Shown here in pieces: positions 51,893-61,212 of a DNA stretch of 64,000 nucleotides; the stretch's first letter is position 1; the number at the start of each line of letters is the position of its first letter. The position numbers and the translations under genes are program-made. The DNA lies in the NCBI GenBank assembly GCA_965267335.1, contig OZ253953.1:4402001-4466000 (forward strand). Direction: 5' to 3'. This DNA is from G965267335 sp965267335 (GTDB lineage: Bacteria; Bacteroidota; Bacteroidia; Cytophagales; JAAEPT01). The notes beneath the pieces were generated by a model. It made no database searches and was not told the DNA's origin. It saw only the letters and a list, made by a program, of their open reading frames with translations.

Positions 51893-52558
51893 CTAATTCT
51901 GATCGCTCAAACCCATCTTCATCTTAAGATTCTCACAATAAAAAGCATGGTACCAAAAAAAGAAACCTACGGCCTCTAAAAATCCATTGGAGGCAATTAC
52001 AACCTCCCAGACCTCTCTCATCGAATCGTCCTTATACCAAACATATGCGGTTGCCAGGTTCAAAATTCCAATAACCATCCAGGTCAAGGTTCCTGGGATC
52101 ACCCAAATGAAGCCGTTCTTGAAATAGCCAGGAACCTTATCACTTAGCCAGGAAGCAATCGCTAAAACTAGCATTGAAAAAGAAGTCACCAATCCGAAGT
52201 ACTGAATATTGTCATACCAACCGGATAACTCTTCATAGTCGAGAAACAAAGCAACAATTCGCGTTCCGAAATATATCAATGCAATGAACGTCATGACATA
52301 GCAAGCTCCCCATAAAACCCAAGATAATTTCCACTCTCGCCTGATCTTTTCGCCAAACAAATAGAAAAAAGCTACACCAATACCATTGGTAATCAGCCAT
52401 CGGACACTATCAATGGCAATGTAAATGTCAAAATCAAGGTCGAGATGCAGCTTATTCATAATAAGTTGCATAAACTGCCCGATCACACTAACTATTGCGC
52501 AAGTCAGTAATAAATACTGCGCAGCTCGATTCCAATTATACCAGTTGTTCTTCTCCAT
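51893..52558 (-). CDS. Membrane protein of the dipeptidase operon (type 1)
   Basis: The 221-residue product has about six or seven spans and several conserved-looking Trp/Tyr residues. It overlaps the preceding gene by 23 bp. A general match to the paralogous arrangement of the next gene is seen in size and topology but not in sequence. No family is recognised. Confidence 0.6.
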   Translation of the reverse strand: MEKNNWYNWNRAAQYLLLTCAIVSVIGQFMQLIMNKLHLDLDFDIYIAIDSVRWLITNGIGVAFFYLFGEKIRREWKLSWVLWGACYVMTFIALIYFGTRIVALFLDYEELSGWYDNIQYFGLVTSFSMLVLAIASWLSDKVPGYFKNGFIWVIPGTLTWMVIGILNLATAYVWYKDDSMREVWEVVIASNGFLEAVGFFFWYHAFYCENLKMKMGLSDQN

Positions 52559-53204
52559 TCATTTTTTTCTTGAAAGTCAGTCTTAAAATCTCCACATGAA
52601 AGTAATGGATCAAAAAACCATAAGCCAGTAAGGGAACATATGTCGTCAGCTTGTTGCAAGCGCTGTACAACCAGTCTAATGATTCCATTCCATCAGAATT
52701 AAAACAGTCCACATACAACCATGCCCCAAAAGGGATCATTATTAATGCCAGATAACGCTTGAGGTTCTTGTCCACACCTTTAGAGATCAGGCCCACAACG
52801 GCAAAAAGTAGCATAAGGCTATCTTCAGTAATATATGCGATGTTATTTAATTTTGCCCAGAGGTTGTTTTCTATCGGAGTACTCGAAAAATTAAAATAAA
52901 CCGTAACTACTACAAAAAGTGACTCTATTGCCAATAAATAACCGATCACACGAAAGACCACGGATGACTTTTTATTAACATAGGCTATAATGAATACCGT
53001 ACACGCTAGTAGGATACTGTAGCTCAACCAGACAATACGGTCCAAAATAAGGTAAAGAGAACCGTTTTCACTTCCAGATATATGAATGTAATTATTTCCT
53101 TCCTGGAGAGCTATATTCAACAGGTGAAGCACTGCAAACACAATCCCAGCATAGTACCATCTGATTAATTTCTTCGCTGATTCGGAAACGGCCGTTCGCA
53201 TCAA
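52536..53204 (-). CDS. Membrane protein of the dipeptidase operon (type 2)
   Basis: The 222-residue product has about six or seven spans. The start overlaps the stop of the preceding lipoprotein gene (ATGA, 53201-53204), and its end overlaps the next gene, so the operon is tightly coupled. No family is recognised. Confidence 0.6.
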   Translation of the reverse strand: MMRTAVSESAKKLIRWYYAGIVFAVLHLLNIALQEGNNYIHISGSENGSLYLILDRIVWLSYSILLACTVFIIAYVNKKSSVVFRVIGYLLAIESLFVVVTVYFNFSSTPIENNLWAKLNNIAYITEDSLMLLFAVVGLISKGVDKNLKRYLALIMIPFGAWLYVDCFNSDGMESLDWLYSACNKLTTYVPLLAYGFLIHYFHVEILRLTFKKKMNGEEQLV

Positions 53205-54661
53205 TATTTGTACTCACCAACAAACCGTTCACCCTTCAGTGAGCTTCCGGTTATTGTAACATTGTCGTTGAATATCCTCAGTAATTCATTCATTGAAGTG
53301 CCGGAATACACCTGGCTGATTTTCGAAAGATTGACGTGCTTACCGAATACGTTAATTACAATTTTATCTTCCTGTTTATCTTTTACCTTCCAGTTACCGT
53401 CAGCCACAATTTTCTCAGTAGTCGACTCACCACCATTATCATCATAATTCTCCTCGTACATCACAAATGTGCCATTAGACCTCAGGATCAGCGAACGGTT
53501 CTGATTGTTATCTTCGCCACAATCCATCACTGTAAATGAGTACTGTAATCTCTTATTCAATAAGCTTTCAAGTGGTGTCCCTGCTACCTGGCTTTTAAAT
53601 TCTTCTCTCAATGTTCCATCAAAATTGTTATCAGGGGCTACAACCATCTTTTTACTCAAAAAGACAAGATCACTAATTGCCAGATCTTTGTACTTTGTAC
53701 CGGCATATACTTCGTCAATAGTAAATGTATAAGACTTGCTTTTGTGCATTTGTGACAAGTCAATCGTTACGGCTCCCATTTCATCTTTAATACTTAGAGA
53801 CTCGGTTCCGGTTTCGGTTTTTAAAGTGATCTTTTTAGCTCTGGTGTTTTCATTGAAGTGTTTCTGTGATCGCTGATAACCATTTTTAATTATGATCGCA
53901 TCCACCCACACTTCTTTTTCAAAGTTTACAGTGAAAGATTCTCCTACACCATCACCTTCGACCCCATCAACCCAGGCAAATTCACTTCTTGAATCAAAAA
54001 GATTGGCCACATTGTAAGCAGTTGCTGGCTCAAGAGTCGAAGAAGCTTCTATACTTGCCTTGATCTTCTTAGGAGCCTTAATGTCCAGTACATCTTCTGA
54101 ACCTTCAAATACAATTTCACTAAATCCAGCACTGGTATTCTCAGAAACAACCTGTGAGCTGGTCATTTCACATTCGGTTTCCTCCAAAGTCTTTATCGAC
54201 ATCTCTCCGCCTCTCAGTATTTTGATAAACATCGTCTCAACATCATTATCTATCGAAATTTTCTCTAAGTCATTGGTCGCTGTTACACTTTGGCCATTGA
54301 CGTATATCTGCACGCGCTCAACAGATTTAGCTCCTTTCAGGGATATAGTGTTTATGTATTTTGATTTGATAAAGTTGAGCATAATACCTTCATCGATACT
54401 AGTTCCAGGTGCAGTCATCCAGCTCGTACCTTCGTCTCCATCAAACAAATTTTCTACTTCATTGCCCTCAGCATATGAAGTTGCATACAAACCAGATAGA
54501 AATAAACCATCTTCAATTTCTACAGCATCAACTTTTTCTTCTGACACCTCATTTAAAGAATCAGTCGTTTCAGAAGCACAAGTAGCCTCATCTTCAGTAG
54601 AGTTACCGCCACCGCAAGCATACAGCAGTGCAGCTAAAAATAAAAAGGGTAATTTTTTCAT
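53201..54661 (-). CDS. Lipoprotein with putative glycan-binding domains, paralogue of the dipeptidase N-terminus
   Basis: The start at ATG 54661 (MKKLPFLF) gives a signal peptide with lipobox LLYACGGG. The 486-residue protein contains two discoidin-like/NADase-type glycan-binding-like segments (about residues 60-160 and 175-340) and a C-terminal part with TPLESLLNKRLQYSF, which matches the middle of the dipeptidase protein (TPLEDLINNRLGNYS). It lacks the peptidase. It is first in the operon 54661-48946. By context it could bind peptidoglycan. Confidence 0.72.
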   Translation of the reverse strand: MKKLPFLFLAALLYACGGGNSTEDEATCASETTDSLNEVSEEKVDAVEIEDGLFLSGLYATSYAEGNEVENLFDGDEGTSWMTAPGTSIDEGIMLNFIKSKYINTISLKGAKSVERVQIYVNGQSVTATNDLEKISIDNDVETMFIKILRGGEMSIKTLEETECEMTSSQVVSENTSAGFSEIVFEGSEDVLDIKAPKKIKASIEASSTLEPATAYNVANLFDSRSEFAWVDGVEGDGVGESFTVNFEKEVWVDAIIIKNGYQRSQKHFNENTRAKKITLKTETGTESLSIKDEMGAVTIDLSQMHKSKSYTFTIDEVYAGTKYKDLAISDLVFLSKKMVVAPDNNFDGTLREEFKSQVAGTPLESLLNKRLQYSFTVMDCGEDNNQNRSLILRSNGTFVMYEENYDDNGGESTTEKIVADGNWKVKDKQEDKIVINVFGKHVNLSKISQVYSGTSMNELLRIFNDNVTITGSSLKGERFVGEYKY

Positions 54662-54753
54662 GTCGGAGTTTTTATTGGGTTTGGGAAGGTTAAAAATATC
54701 AATCATTCAATTACCCCACAACAATGCATGGAATTTATTAACATTGTTTCTTC

Positions 54754-55572
54754 ATGTTCAAGAAAAAAGTTTCGGCTCCGCAATCACGGTCGACCCTACG
54801 AAAAAAGTTGGGCAAGCAATTCTATATTCTCAAAAGAAAAATCAAGTGGTTAGCCGATGCAAAAAAATATACAACCCATCGTTCATCAAATAAACTACCT
54901 AACATCTGCATCACGCATAGTTCCACTTTACTAAGGCCTTTGAAGGATGTAGACATGCAGCTACAGCGTAATAAGATTACCAACCTGAAACTAGCCATTG
55001 ACAAAATAGATGGCCTCCTTCTCGCGCCCGGTGAAAGATTTTCATTCTGGAAACTGGTTGGTGCCCCAACAAAATCCAAAGGCTACTTACCCGGACTAGT
55101 ACTGGAAAGTGGGAAAATTAATTCCGGCTATGGTGGTGGACTTTGTCAAATGGGCAATCTCATCTACTGGATGACCTTGCACACCCCTCTTGAAGTCATT
55201 GAACGATACCGCCACAGCTTTGATGTCTTTCCTGATGTCAACAGAACACTCCCCTTTGGAAGTGGAGCCACCTTATCCTACAACTACATAGATTTACAAA
55301 TAGAAAATACATCGAATCAAACCTATCAACTGAATCTGTGGCTTGATGAAAAAAAACTCCACGGTTCCTGGAATACCGAAGCAGCACAGGAACATCATTA
55401 CCAAGTTTATGAATCCAAACACGAGATTCATAACCAGCAATGGGGTGGTTACACAAGACACAATGAAATCAGAAGAAAGATTTTCGATCAATCTGACCAA
55501 CTATTGGATGATGAGCTGATTACCGAAAACCACGCCATTATGATGTACAACCCATTCTTAGATGAGGGTTAA
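54754..55572 (+). CDS. VanW-family protein
   Basis: The 272-residue product has the VanW core: NLKLAIDKIDGLLLAPGERFSFWKLVGAPT, GKINSGYGGGLCQMGNLIYW and the C-terminal beta part. VanW occurs in some vancomycin-resistance clusters but is widespread as a protein of unknown function. It is divergent from the dipeptidase operon and shares its intergenic region (54662-54753), so common control is possible. Confidence 0.9.
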   Translation: MFKKKVSAPQSRSTLRKKLGKQFYILKRKIKWLADAKKYTTHRSSNKLPNICITHSSTLLRPLKDVDMQLQRNKITNLKLAIDKIDGLLLAPGERFSFWKLVGAPTKSKGYLPGLVLESGKINSGYGGGLCQMGNLIYWMTLHTPLEVIERYRHSFDVFPDVNRTLPFGSGATLSYNYIDLQIENTSNQTYQLNLWLDEKKLHGSWNTEAAQEHHYQVYESKHEIHNQQWGGYTRHNEIRRKIFDQSDQLLDDELITENHAIMMYNPFLDEG

Positions 55573-55751
55573 TAGATCATAACTTCTATAACTAAGCGTT
55601 TTAATTGATAGGTAATAGAGGACTATGGGCAGTTACACATTAAATGACTCCGCCTGGAAACCTTTGTAAGTTTATTCGTATCTTTTCATTGATACTATTC
55701 GTATTAGCATAGTAGCTTTTTAAAATAATTTTAACCTAAACATATTTAACA

Positions 55752-56321
55752 ATGAGTCCAGCTCTTATTGCCGCGATAGCGGTTCCCGTACTTTTGATTA
55801 TCATATGGATTTCCATCAACAACAGTCTCGTAAACAAGAAAAACCAGGTAGAAAATGCCTTTGGTAGCATTGACGTTCAGCTCAAAAAACGTACTGACCT
55901 GATTCCAAATCTTGTTGCTTCGGTTAAGGAATATATGCAACATGAAGCAGGACTGTTGACTGAAATCACAGCGTTAAGGGCTCAGGCAACCAACCCTGAT
56001 CTTCCTGATGAAAAAAGGTTTGAGGCTGAAAGCCAGTTAACCAATAAATTGGGGGCTCTGAACATTGCCGTTGAGAACTACCCTGACTTGAAAGCCAATC
56101 AGAACTTTCTTCAGTTACAAGGTTCTATGAACGAGGTAGAGGAGCAAATATCAGCTTCAAGAAGGGCATACAACGCAGCTGTAACTAGCTATAACAACGG
56201 AGTAGAAATGTTCCCTTCGAATATTATTGCTAACTCTAAGGGATACAAGAGAAAGGCAGTATTTGAAATCACGGAAGCAGAAAGACAAAATGTTGACGTA
56301 AAAAATCTTTTCAATAGCTAA
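55752..56321 (+). CDS. LemA family protein
   Basis: The 189-residue protein has an N-terminal membrane span (residues 3-22), then WISINNSLVNKKNQVENAFGSIDVQLKKRTDLIPNLVASVKEYMQHE and YNAAVTSYNNGVEMFPSNIIA, both LemA signatures. LemA proteins form a helical bundle facing the periplasm or cytosol; the function is not established. The next gene (DUF3137) is 13 bp away, a common pairing in this phylum. Confidence 0.93.
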   Translation: MSPALIAAIAVPVLLIIIWISINNSLVNKKNQVENAFGSIDVQLKKRTDLIPNLVASVKEYMQHEAGLLTEITALRAQATNPDLPDEKRFEAESQLTNKLGALNIAVENYPDLKANQNFLQLQGSMNEVEEQISASRRAYNAAVTSYNNGVEMFPSNIIANSKGYKRKAVFEITEAERQNVDVKNLFNS

Positions 56322-56334
56322 AAACTAATTCTAC

Positions 56335-57327
56335 GTGCAGTCATTTGAAGAAATTTACACCCGGTTACAACCTCAGCTTGCCGGACTGGAAGAGCAACGC
56401 CTTGTCCAGGTACGAAAGCTGAAAAAAACTACTATGGTATTCGTAATAACGACTCTGATTTGCATCCCAGTCGCTATTGCTGATGCCTTGTACAATGCTT
56501 TTGGCCGTTATTATCAATTCCTTCCTTCCGCAATCGCAGGAGGAATATTTTTAATAGTAGCCATCGTTTGTGCGATAAGGTCGAGTAATATTAAAAGCAA
56601 GTTCAAGGCGGTATTCAAGACGGAGATTCTGACCAAGATCATCCATGCCATAAATCCTGATCTGAGTTATAGTCACTCAAGCTATATCGATGAAGGCAAA
56701 TTCAAGGCAAGTGATATTTTCAAACAATCAACAGACCGCTACAGTGGTGAAGATTACATATCAGGTGTTGTTGACAAAACTCAGATTGAAATGTCGGAGC
56801 TACACTGTCAGTACCGCCAGACTTATACTGATAGCAAAGGCAACACTCAGACCAGGTACGTCACTTTCTTCAAGGGACTTTTTATGATCGCGGATTTCAA
56901 CAAGAACTTCAAGGGTAAAACAGTAGTTCTTCCTGATACCATGGAAAAAACTTTTGGTTGGCTGGGCAAAAAATTCCAAAAGATGAATATGCTGCGAAAT
57001 CAACTCATTAAGCTGGAAGATCCGGAATTTGAAAAGGAATTTGCCGTGTATGGCGATGACCAGGTAGAAGCACGATATATTTTGAGTACCAGTCTGATGA
57101 AACGAATTACAGACTTGAAAAAGAAGTTTGGCTGCAAGCTCTACCTGTCGTTTGTAAATAGTAGCGTAAACATTGCTATTCACTGGGGCAAGGACCTTTT
57201 CGAACCAAAAATCAAAAGAAGCCTGCTTGACTCAGAAGAAATACAGGTTTTTTATGAAGAGCTGAACCTCTGTTTGGGGATTGTCGAAGATTTGAATCTG
57301 AATACGAGAATCTGGACGAAGCAGTAG
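56335..57327 (+). CDS. DUF3137-family membrane protein
   Basis: The 330-residue product starts at GTG 56335. Two adjacent spans (about residues 30-80) are followed by a soluble part with KVFKTEILTKII-like and IDEGKFKASDIF, GEDYISGVVDKTQIEMSELHCQY and FKGLFMIADFNKNFKGKTVVLPD. These match the DUF3137 family found next to LemA. Its function is unknown; a partner role with LemA is likely by context. Confidence 0.85.
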   Translation: MQSFEEIYTRLQPQLAGLEEQRLVQVRKLKKTTMVFVITTLICIPVAIADALYNAFGRYYQFLPSAIAGGIFLIVAIVCAIRSSNIKSKFKAVFKTEILTKIIHAINPDLSYSHSSYIDEGKFKASDIFKQSTDRYSGEDYISGVVDKTQIEMSELHCQYRQTYTDSKGNTQTRYVTFFKGLFMIADFNKNFKGKTVVLPDTMEKTFGWLGKKFQKMNMLRNQLIKLEDPEFEKEFAVYGDDQVEARYILSTSLMKRITDLKKKFGCKLYLSFVNSSVNIAIHWGKDLFEPKIKRSLLDSEEIQVFYEELNLCLGIVEDLNLNTRIWTKQ

Positions 57328-57337
57328 TAGAAAAAAT

Positions 57338-57423
57338 AAAGTCTAAATGCTAAACCGTTAAATATTAAAGTAAATAAGAGCTCACTTTAGTATTTAACCT
57401 TTAAAATTTAACATTTAGACTTT
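57338..57423. repeat. Large AT-rich inverted repeat between the DUF3137 and SlyD genes
   Basis: Perfect 12-bp arms AAAGTCTAAATG (57338-57349) and CATTTAGACTTT (57412-57423) enclose inner arms with TTAAATATTAAAGT and ACTTTAGTATTTAA (one mismatch). It lies between convergent genes and could act as a two-way terminator. The same style of repeat lies at 20433-20488. Confidence 0.65.
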
Positions 57424-57430
57424 CTAGTAC

Positions 57431-57934
57431 TTAGTGCTGATGGCCTCCAGGACCATGTGCATGACCATGGTCAAGTTCATCTGAAGTTGCTTCTCTTACT
57501 TCAAGAACTTCACCTGTGAAGTGTAAATCGCGGCCTGCCATTGGGTGGTTAAAATCTATCTTGATCGTTTCATCACCGATCTCAAGAACCATACCTTGCA
57601 TTTGGTTCCCTTTGTTATCCTGCATTGGAACGTAGTTCCCAACAATTACAAAATCAGCCAATTTTCCATCAACAAGGAAAATGTCTTTAGGAAGGTCAAC
57701 AATTGCTTCTTTCTCAACTGGTCCGTATGCATCATCGCTCGGAACACCGAATTCGAAATTGTCTCCCACTTTCTTGCCCTGAAGATTCTCTTCAAACTTT
57801 GGAAGGAGCTGTCCTACACCGAATAAAAAAACGAACGGCTGATCGCTTTTTACTTCCTGTACTACATCTCCCTCAGCGTTATCTTCCTTGAGCTTATATG
57901 TTATACTTACTACTTTCTTTTCTTCTATTACCAT
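57431..57934 (-). CDS. SlyD-like FKBP peptidyl-prolyl isomerase
   Basis: The ATG at 57934 (MVIEEKKVV) is chosen since the earlier in-frame ATGs would put a hydrophobic extension on a cytosolic family. The 167-residue protein has the FKBP start (VVSITYKLK), the inserted IF domain (YGPVEKEAIVDLPKDIF) and PMAGRDLHFTGEVLEV. The C-terminus DHGHAHGPGGHQH is a metal-binding His tail like that of SlyD. It catalyses prolyl isomerisation and may bind nickel. Confidence 0.92.
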   Translation of the reverse strand: MVIEEKKVVSITYKLKEDNAEGDVVQEVKSDQPFVFLFGVGQLLPKFEENLQGKKVGDNFEFGVPSDDAYGPVEKEAIVDLPKDIFLVDGKLADFVIVGNYVPMQDNKGNQMQGMVLEIGDETIKIDFNHPMAGRDLHFTGEVLEVREATSDELDHGHAHGPGGHQH

Positions 57935-58027
57935 AATAATTACTGTTATCATTCGAAGTTCGGGATATATGATTGGAATTCCCAATCTCATGGACCCAAA
58001 TCCAAAATTTCCGTATATTATATTAAA

Positions 58028-58948
58028 ATGGCTCTTCCTCAGGCAAATATCGTTTCCAATGAATTCATTGAAATCAACCGTCTAAAAAACCTGATAAAAC
58101 AACTTGAAGAAGAAGGGCAAGGTTGGCCCAATGTCATCCTCAATGTAAAAACGGATTGCAACTACCGACCGGATGTCAAAGGTCCGTTGTCATTATTTAT
58201 GAATGTAAATGGTGCTACGCACTGTGAGGTAAATGGGCATCGTGTGCGTGTCGACAGCCAAAACTATTTCCTAACCAACAGTCAGGAAACTTACACTCTT
58301 GATATTGGCAATCAAGGTCCTATTGAAACATTCAACATCCATTTTGGTGATGCCTTCTCTGAGAGTATCCTCAAAGGGTTAGCTCAAAATCGCCTCACCG
58401 ACCTCGACTCACCGGACAAGGAAGGTGCAATCCCCCGGTTTTTCTCGCGTCTCTACCAAAAAGACCATCAGCTGGAACATATGATAATGGACATTTATCA
58501 TTCACAGCATATACTGAGCAATGATGAACTCCTTCTTGAAGAAAAGCTGGCAGATATTTTGGCTTACTTAATTCATCAACATAACAATGAGGTCATGAAA
58601 TTGACCACCCTCTCTTCGGAAAAAATTTCAACCCGTGAGGAGACCTACAAAAGAATATCCAGATCAGTCGATTACATTCATAGTCACTATGAGGAAAACA
58701 TTAAACTGGAAACATTGGCTCAAATAGCTTGTATGTCGAGATATCACTTCCTGCGATCCTTTAAGGAGGTAATGAAACTTTCTCCCCATCAATACATTAT
58801 CAGGTTACAGCTCAACAGAGCAAAACAACTACTGAAAACACAAAAAGACATTTCCAGTGTGGCTTATCAAGTAGGGTTTAATGACTTGAGTTCATTCAGC
58901 CGGTCATTCAAAAAGTTTACCGGGGTGAGCCCAAGTAGGTTTGTTTAA
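58028..58948 (+). CDS. AraC-family transcriptional regulator
   Basis: The 306-residue protein has an N-terminal cupin-like sensor domain (about residues 30-170) and a C-terminal double helix-turn-helix: LETLAQIACMSRYHFLRSFKEVMKLSPHQYIIRLQLNRAKQLL and SVAYQVGFNDLSSFSRSFKKFTGVSPSRF. It probably activates a nearby or distant catabolic set in response to a small molecule. It stands alone between the slyD-like gene and the membrane protein gene, and its ATG is about 94 bp from the slyD-like start. Confidence 0.93.
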   Translation: MALPQANIVSNEFIEINRLKNLIKQLEEEGQGWPNVILNVKTDCNYRPDVKGPLSLFMNVNGATHCEVNGHRVRVDSQNYFLTNSQETYTLDIGNQGPIETFNIHFGDAFSESILKGLAQNRLTDLDSPDKEGAIPRFFSRLYQKDHQLEHMIMDIYHSQHILSNDELLLEEKLADILAYLIHQHNNEVMKLTTLSSEKISTREETYKRISRSVDYIHSHYEENIKLETLAQIACMSRYHFLRSFKEVMKLSPHQYIIRLQLNRAKQLLKTQKDISSVAYQVGFNDLSSFSRSFKKFTGVSPSRFV

Positions 58949-59097
58949 GAAAACAGTCATCCCACTCTCCACTTAATTCCACATATTGTTATCTCTTAGA
59001 ACTATCCTAAAGCTCTTACCCCCAACAACTTCTCGAATTAGCAATTTTTGTCAAATCATTTTTCCTGGTCTGAATTATCTTTAGGTAAACAAAACTA

Positions 59098-59829
59098 ATG
59101 CCTATGTTTCCCTCATATATCAACATCATGTTTGTCGGTCTACTGATTACTTTAGTAGTCCTCATCCTTTTTGCCCTTAATTATGCCCACAAGAAAATCG
59201 GCACACCTTCAGGCAAACGAGTGAAAATCGTGGGGCTCACTTTGTTAGGGATTATTGTTTTTCTTGGAATTCAGGGAGTACTGGCAAGCACTGGTTTTTT
59301 CGCAAAGTTTGATACGCTACCACCAAGAGTTTTCATGCTACCGGTCTCCTGCTTCATAATTATCACTATTGTTGCGACCAGGAAAAGTACTTCAAAATTA
59401 TTAGCGGCCATTCCTGAAACCTGGCTGATCTATGTTCAGTCGTTCAGAATTATCATGGAGATTATTCTTTGGAGACTGTTTGTTGAGGCGATCATCCCTA
59501 TTCAAATGACTTTTGAAGGATATAACTATGACATTCTTTCAGGCATCATTCCTCCTCTCATTGCCTTTATGGTAATTAAGAAAAATGTTCTTTCAAGAGG
59601 CTGGCTGATTTTTGCCAATGTATTTGGCTTGGCATTGGTAACAATAATTTTCGTCATCGCTGTGTTATCTGCCCCGGTACCCTTTCGCCAGTTTATGAAT
59701 GAGCCAGCAAACACCATGGTGGCTTATTTACCTTACATATGGTTACCCGGCTTTGTAGCACCTGCCGCTTATTTCTTTCACATACTTTCATTGAAGCAGA
59801 TATTAATTAATAAGAAGAACAAGACTTGA
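59098..59829 (+). CDS. Integral membrane protein of unknown function
   Basis: The 243-residue product has about seven spans. The N-terminal loop is basic (KKIGTPSGKRVKI) and the last loop ends in KKNKT, so both ends are cytosolic or the topology is odd-numbered. No family is recognised. It is followed about 60 bp later by the glutaminyl cyclase gene. Confidence 0.65.
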   Translation: MPMFPSYINIMFVGLLITLVVLILFALNYAHKKIGTPSGKRVKIVGLTLLGIIVFLGIQGVLASTGFFAKFDTLPPRVFMLPVSCFIIITIVATRKSTSKLLAAIPETWLIYVQSFRIIMEIILWRLFVEAIIPIQMTFEGYNYDILSGIIPPLIAFMVIKKNVLSRGWLIFANVFGLALVTIIFVIAVLSAPVPFRQFMNEPANTMVAYLPYIWLPGFVAPAAYFFHILSLKQILINKKNKT

Positions 59830-59888
59830 TGCCATCTTTCGTTGTTGCTTATTGACGAAAAAGATAACTTCGTATCAAATTTGTGACA

Positions 59889-60947
59889 ATGAAGATTCTC
59901 AGCACTACCTATAAATTTTTTCTGATTTGCTTTTGCTTTGCTCTGATTAGTTGTGAAAGCACCGAAGAAGGGCCTGCATCAAAAATAGGCCCCAACACCT
60001 CCAAGACCATCGTATCCGGAGAGGCTGCAACCATTGAAATACTGCACACAAACCCGGAAATCAAGGTCAAAGAGGTTTCAATTACATTATCAGGAGAAGA
60101 AATTCATAAGGGATCCGAACTTCCCCTCAACTTTACCTGGAATTCTGACGGAGAAAGAATAGGACGAAGAACGTTTCACATACGAATTGACTATGAAGAT
60201 GGTAGCCGGCAGGTACATAAACCTTCTATTACCATTCACTCTGATATCAAACCAAAATACTATTCCTACAAAATAATCAATGAATACCCCCATGATATTA
60301 ATGCTTATACCCAGGGCCTATTCATCCACAATGGCCAGCTATATGAAGGCACCGGCCAGTATGGGGAGTCAAATATTAGAAAAGTAGATTTAGAAACAGG
60401 TGAGATTATTTATCAGAAAAACCTGTCATCACAATACTTCGGTGAAGGAATAGCTTTTTTTGATGATAAGTTTTATCAGCTCTCATGGAGATCAAGGAAG
60501 GGCTGGATTTATGAAACGGATAGTTTCAAACTAGTCAAAGAATTCACATACCCGGTTGAAGGTTGGGGACTCACAGCCACCGACACTTGTTTACTCTTGA
60601 GTGATGGTTCTAACTCTATTTATTATTTGAACCCTGAAACGATGTCAAAGATTGGTAAAGTTGAAGTCTATGCTGGAGATAAGGCCGTGAGCAATCTCAA
60701 TGAACTAGAATTAATCAACGGAAAACTATATGCCAATGTGTGGCAAACCGACCAAATAATGATCATTGACCCGGCCACCGGAAAGGTAACAGGAATCATC
60801 GACCTGACAGACCTATATGCTGAACATGATGCTACTGACAGCGTACTCAACGGCATCGCTTGGGATGCTGAAGAAGAAAAACTTTATGTTACTGGCAAAC
60901 TCTGGGGAAAGCTGTTTGAGATTGAGTTGATCGAAAAAAAGGAATAA
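59889..60947 (+). CDS. Glutaminyl-peptide cyclotransferase lipoprotein
   Basis: The ATG at 59889 is preferred; an in-frame GTG six bases earlier is possible. The lipobox is ALISC. Residues 35-130 resemble an Ig-like extension. Residues 135-352 are the plant/bacterial type of beta-propeller glutaminyl cyclase: INEYPHDINAYTQGLF, YEGTGQYGESNIRKVDLETG, GEGIAFFDDKFYQLSWR, ELELINGKLYANVWQTDQIMIID and LNGIAWDAEEEKLYVTGK. It turns N-terminal Gln into pyroglutamate in exported peptides. Confidence 0.93.
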   Translation: MKILSTTYKFFLICFCFALISCESTEEGPASKIGPNTSKTIVSGEAATIEILHTNPEIKVKEVSITLSGEEIHKGSELPLNFTWNSDGERIGRRTFHIRIDYEDGSRQVHKPSITIHSDIKPKYYSYKIINEYPHDINAYTQGLFIHNGQLYEGTGQYGESNIRKVDLETGEIIYQKNLSSQYFGEGIAFFDDKFYQLSWRSRKGWIYETDSFKLVKEFTYPVEGWGLTATDTCLLLSDGSNSIYYLNPETMSKIGKVEVYAGDKAVSNLNELELINGKLYANVWQTDQIMIIDPATGKVTGIIDLTDLYAEHDATDSVLNGIAWDAEEEKLYVTGKLWGKLFEIELIEKKE

Positions 60948-60989
60948 CTTATTTTAATGCGAATTGAAAATTCCCCTCTTGGGAGGACA

Positions 60990-61151
60990 ATGTTGTTAAG
61001 TTAAGCTGTTAGTAACCTAATCTTGGCATTTCGAGCGCAGGTAGACCCGCCTGCCGGACGGGTAGGAATCTCGCAAAGCGATAGCTCCGGAAGATTTCTC
61101 TTTGCACTACATTCTGTTCGAAATGTCGAATTTAGCCTAACTTAATAACAT
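60990..61151. repeat. Nested large palindrome upstream of the DUF3052 gene
   Basis: Outer arms ATGTTGTTAAGTTA (60990-61003) and TAACTTAATAACAT (61138-61151) match with one mismatch. Inside are GGCATTTCGAGCGCAG and, inverted, CGACATTTCGAACAG. These are the ends of the widely seen Bacteroidota intergenic repeat GTCATTTCGAnC...GAGAAATCT, here in a head-to-head pair with GCCTGCCGGACGGGTAGG between. It could be a small non-autonomous element or a terminator. Confidence 0.65.
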
Positions 61152-61212
61152 CTCTCAGGAGGAGATTCATGGATTTATTCTATCGAAATTTGATAAAACA
61201 GAATCTGATATT

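Noticed and set aside
54060..54893. A 277-residue plus-strand frame opposite the lipoprotein gene
   Set aside because: It is a Ser/Thr-rich shadow of the minus-strand gene and overlaps the VanW start in another frame.
50396..55572. Vancomycin resistance cluster (VanX and VanW homologues)
   Set aside because: There is no D-Ala-D-Lac ligase, VanH dehydrogenase or VanRS-type sensor, and the dipeptidase is a lipoprotein fusion. Both families are common in Bacteroidota without a link to resistance.
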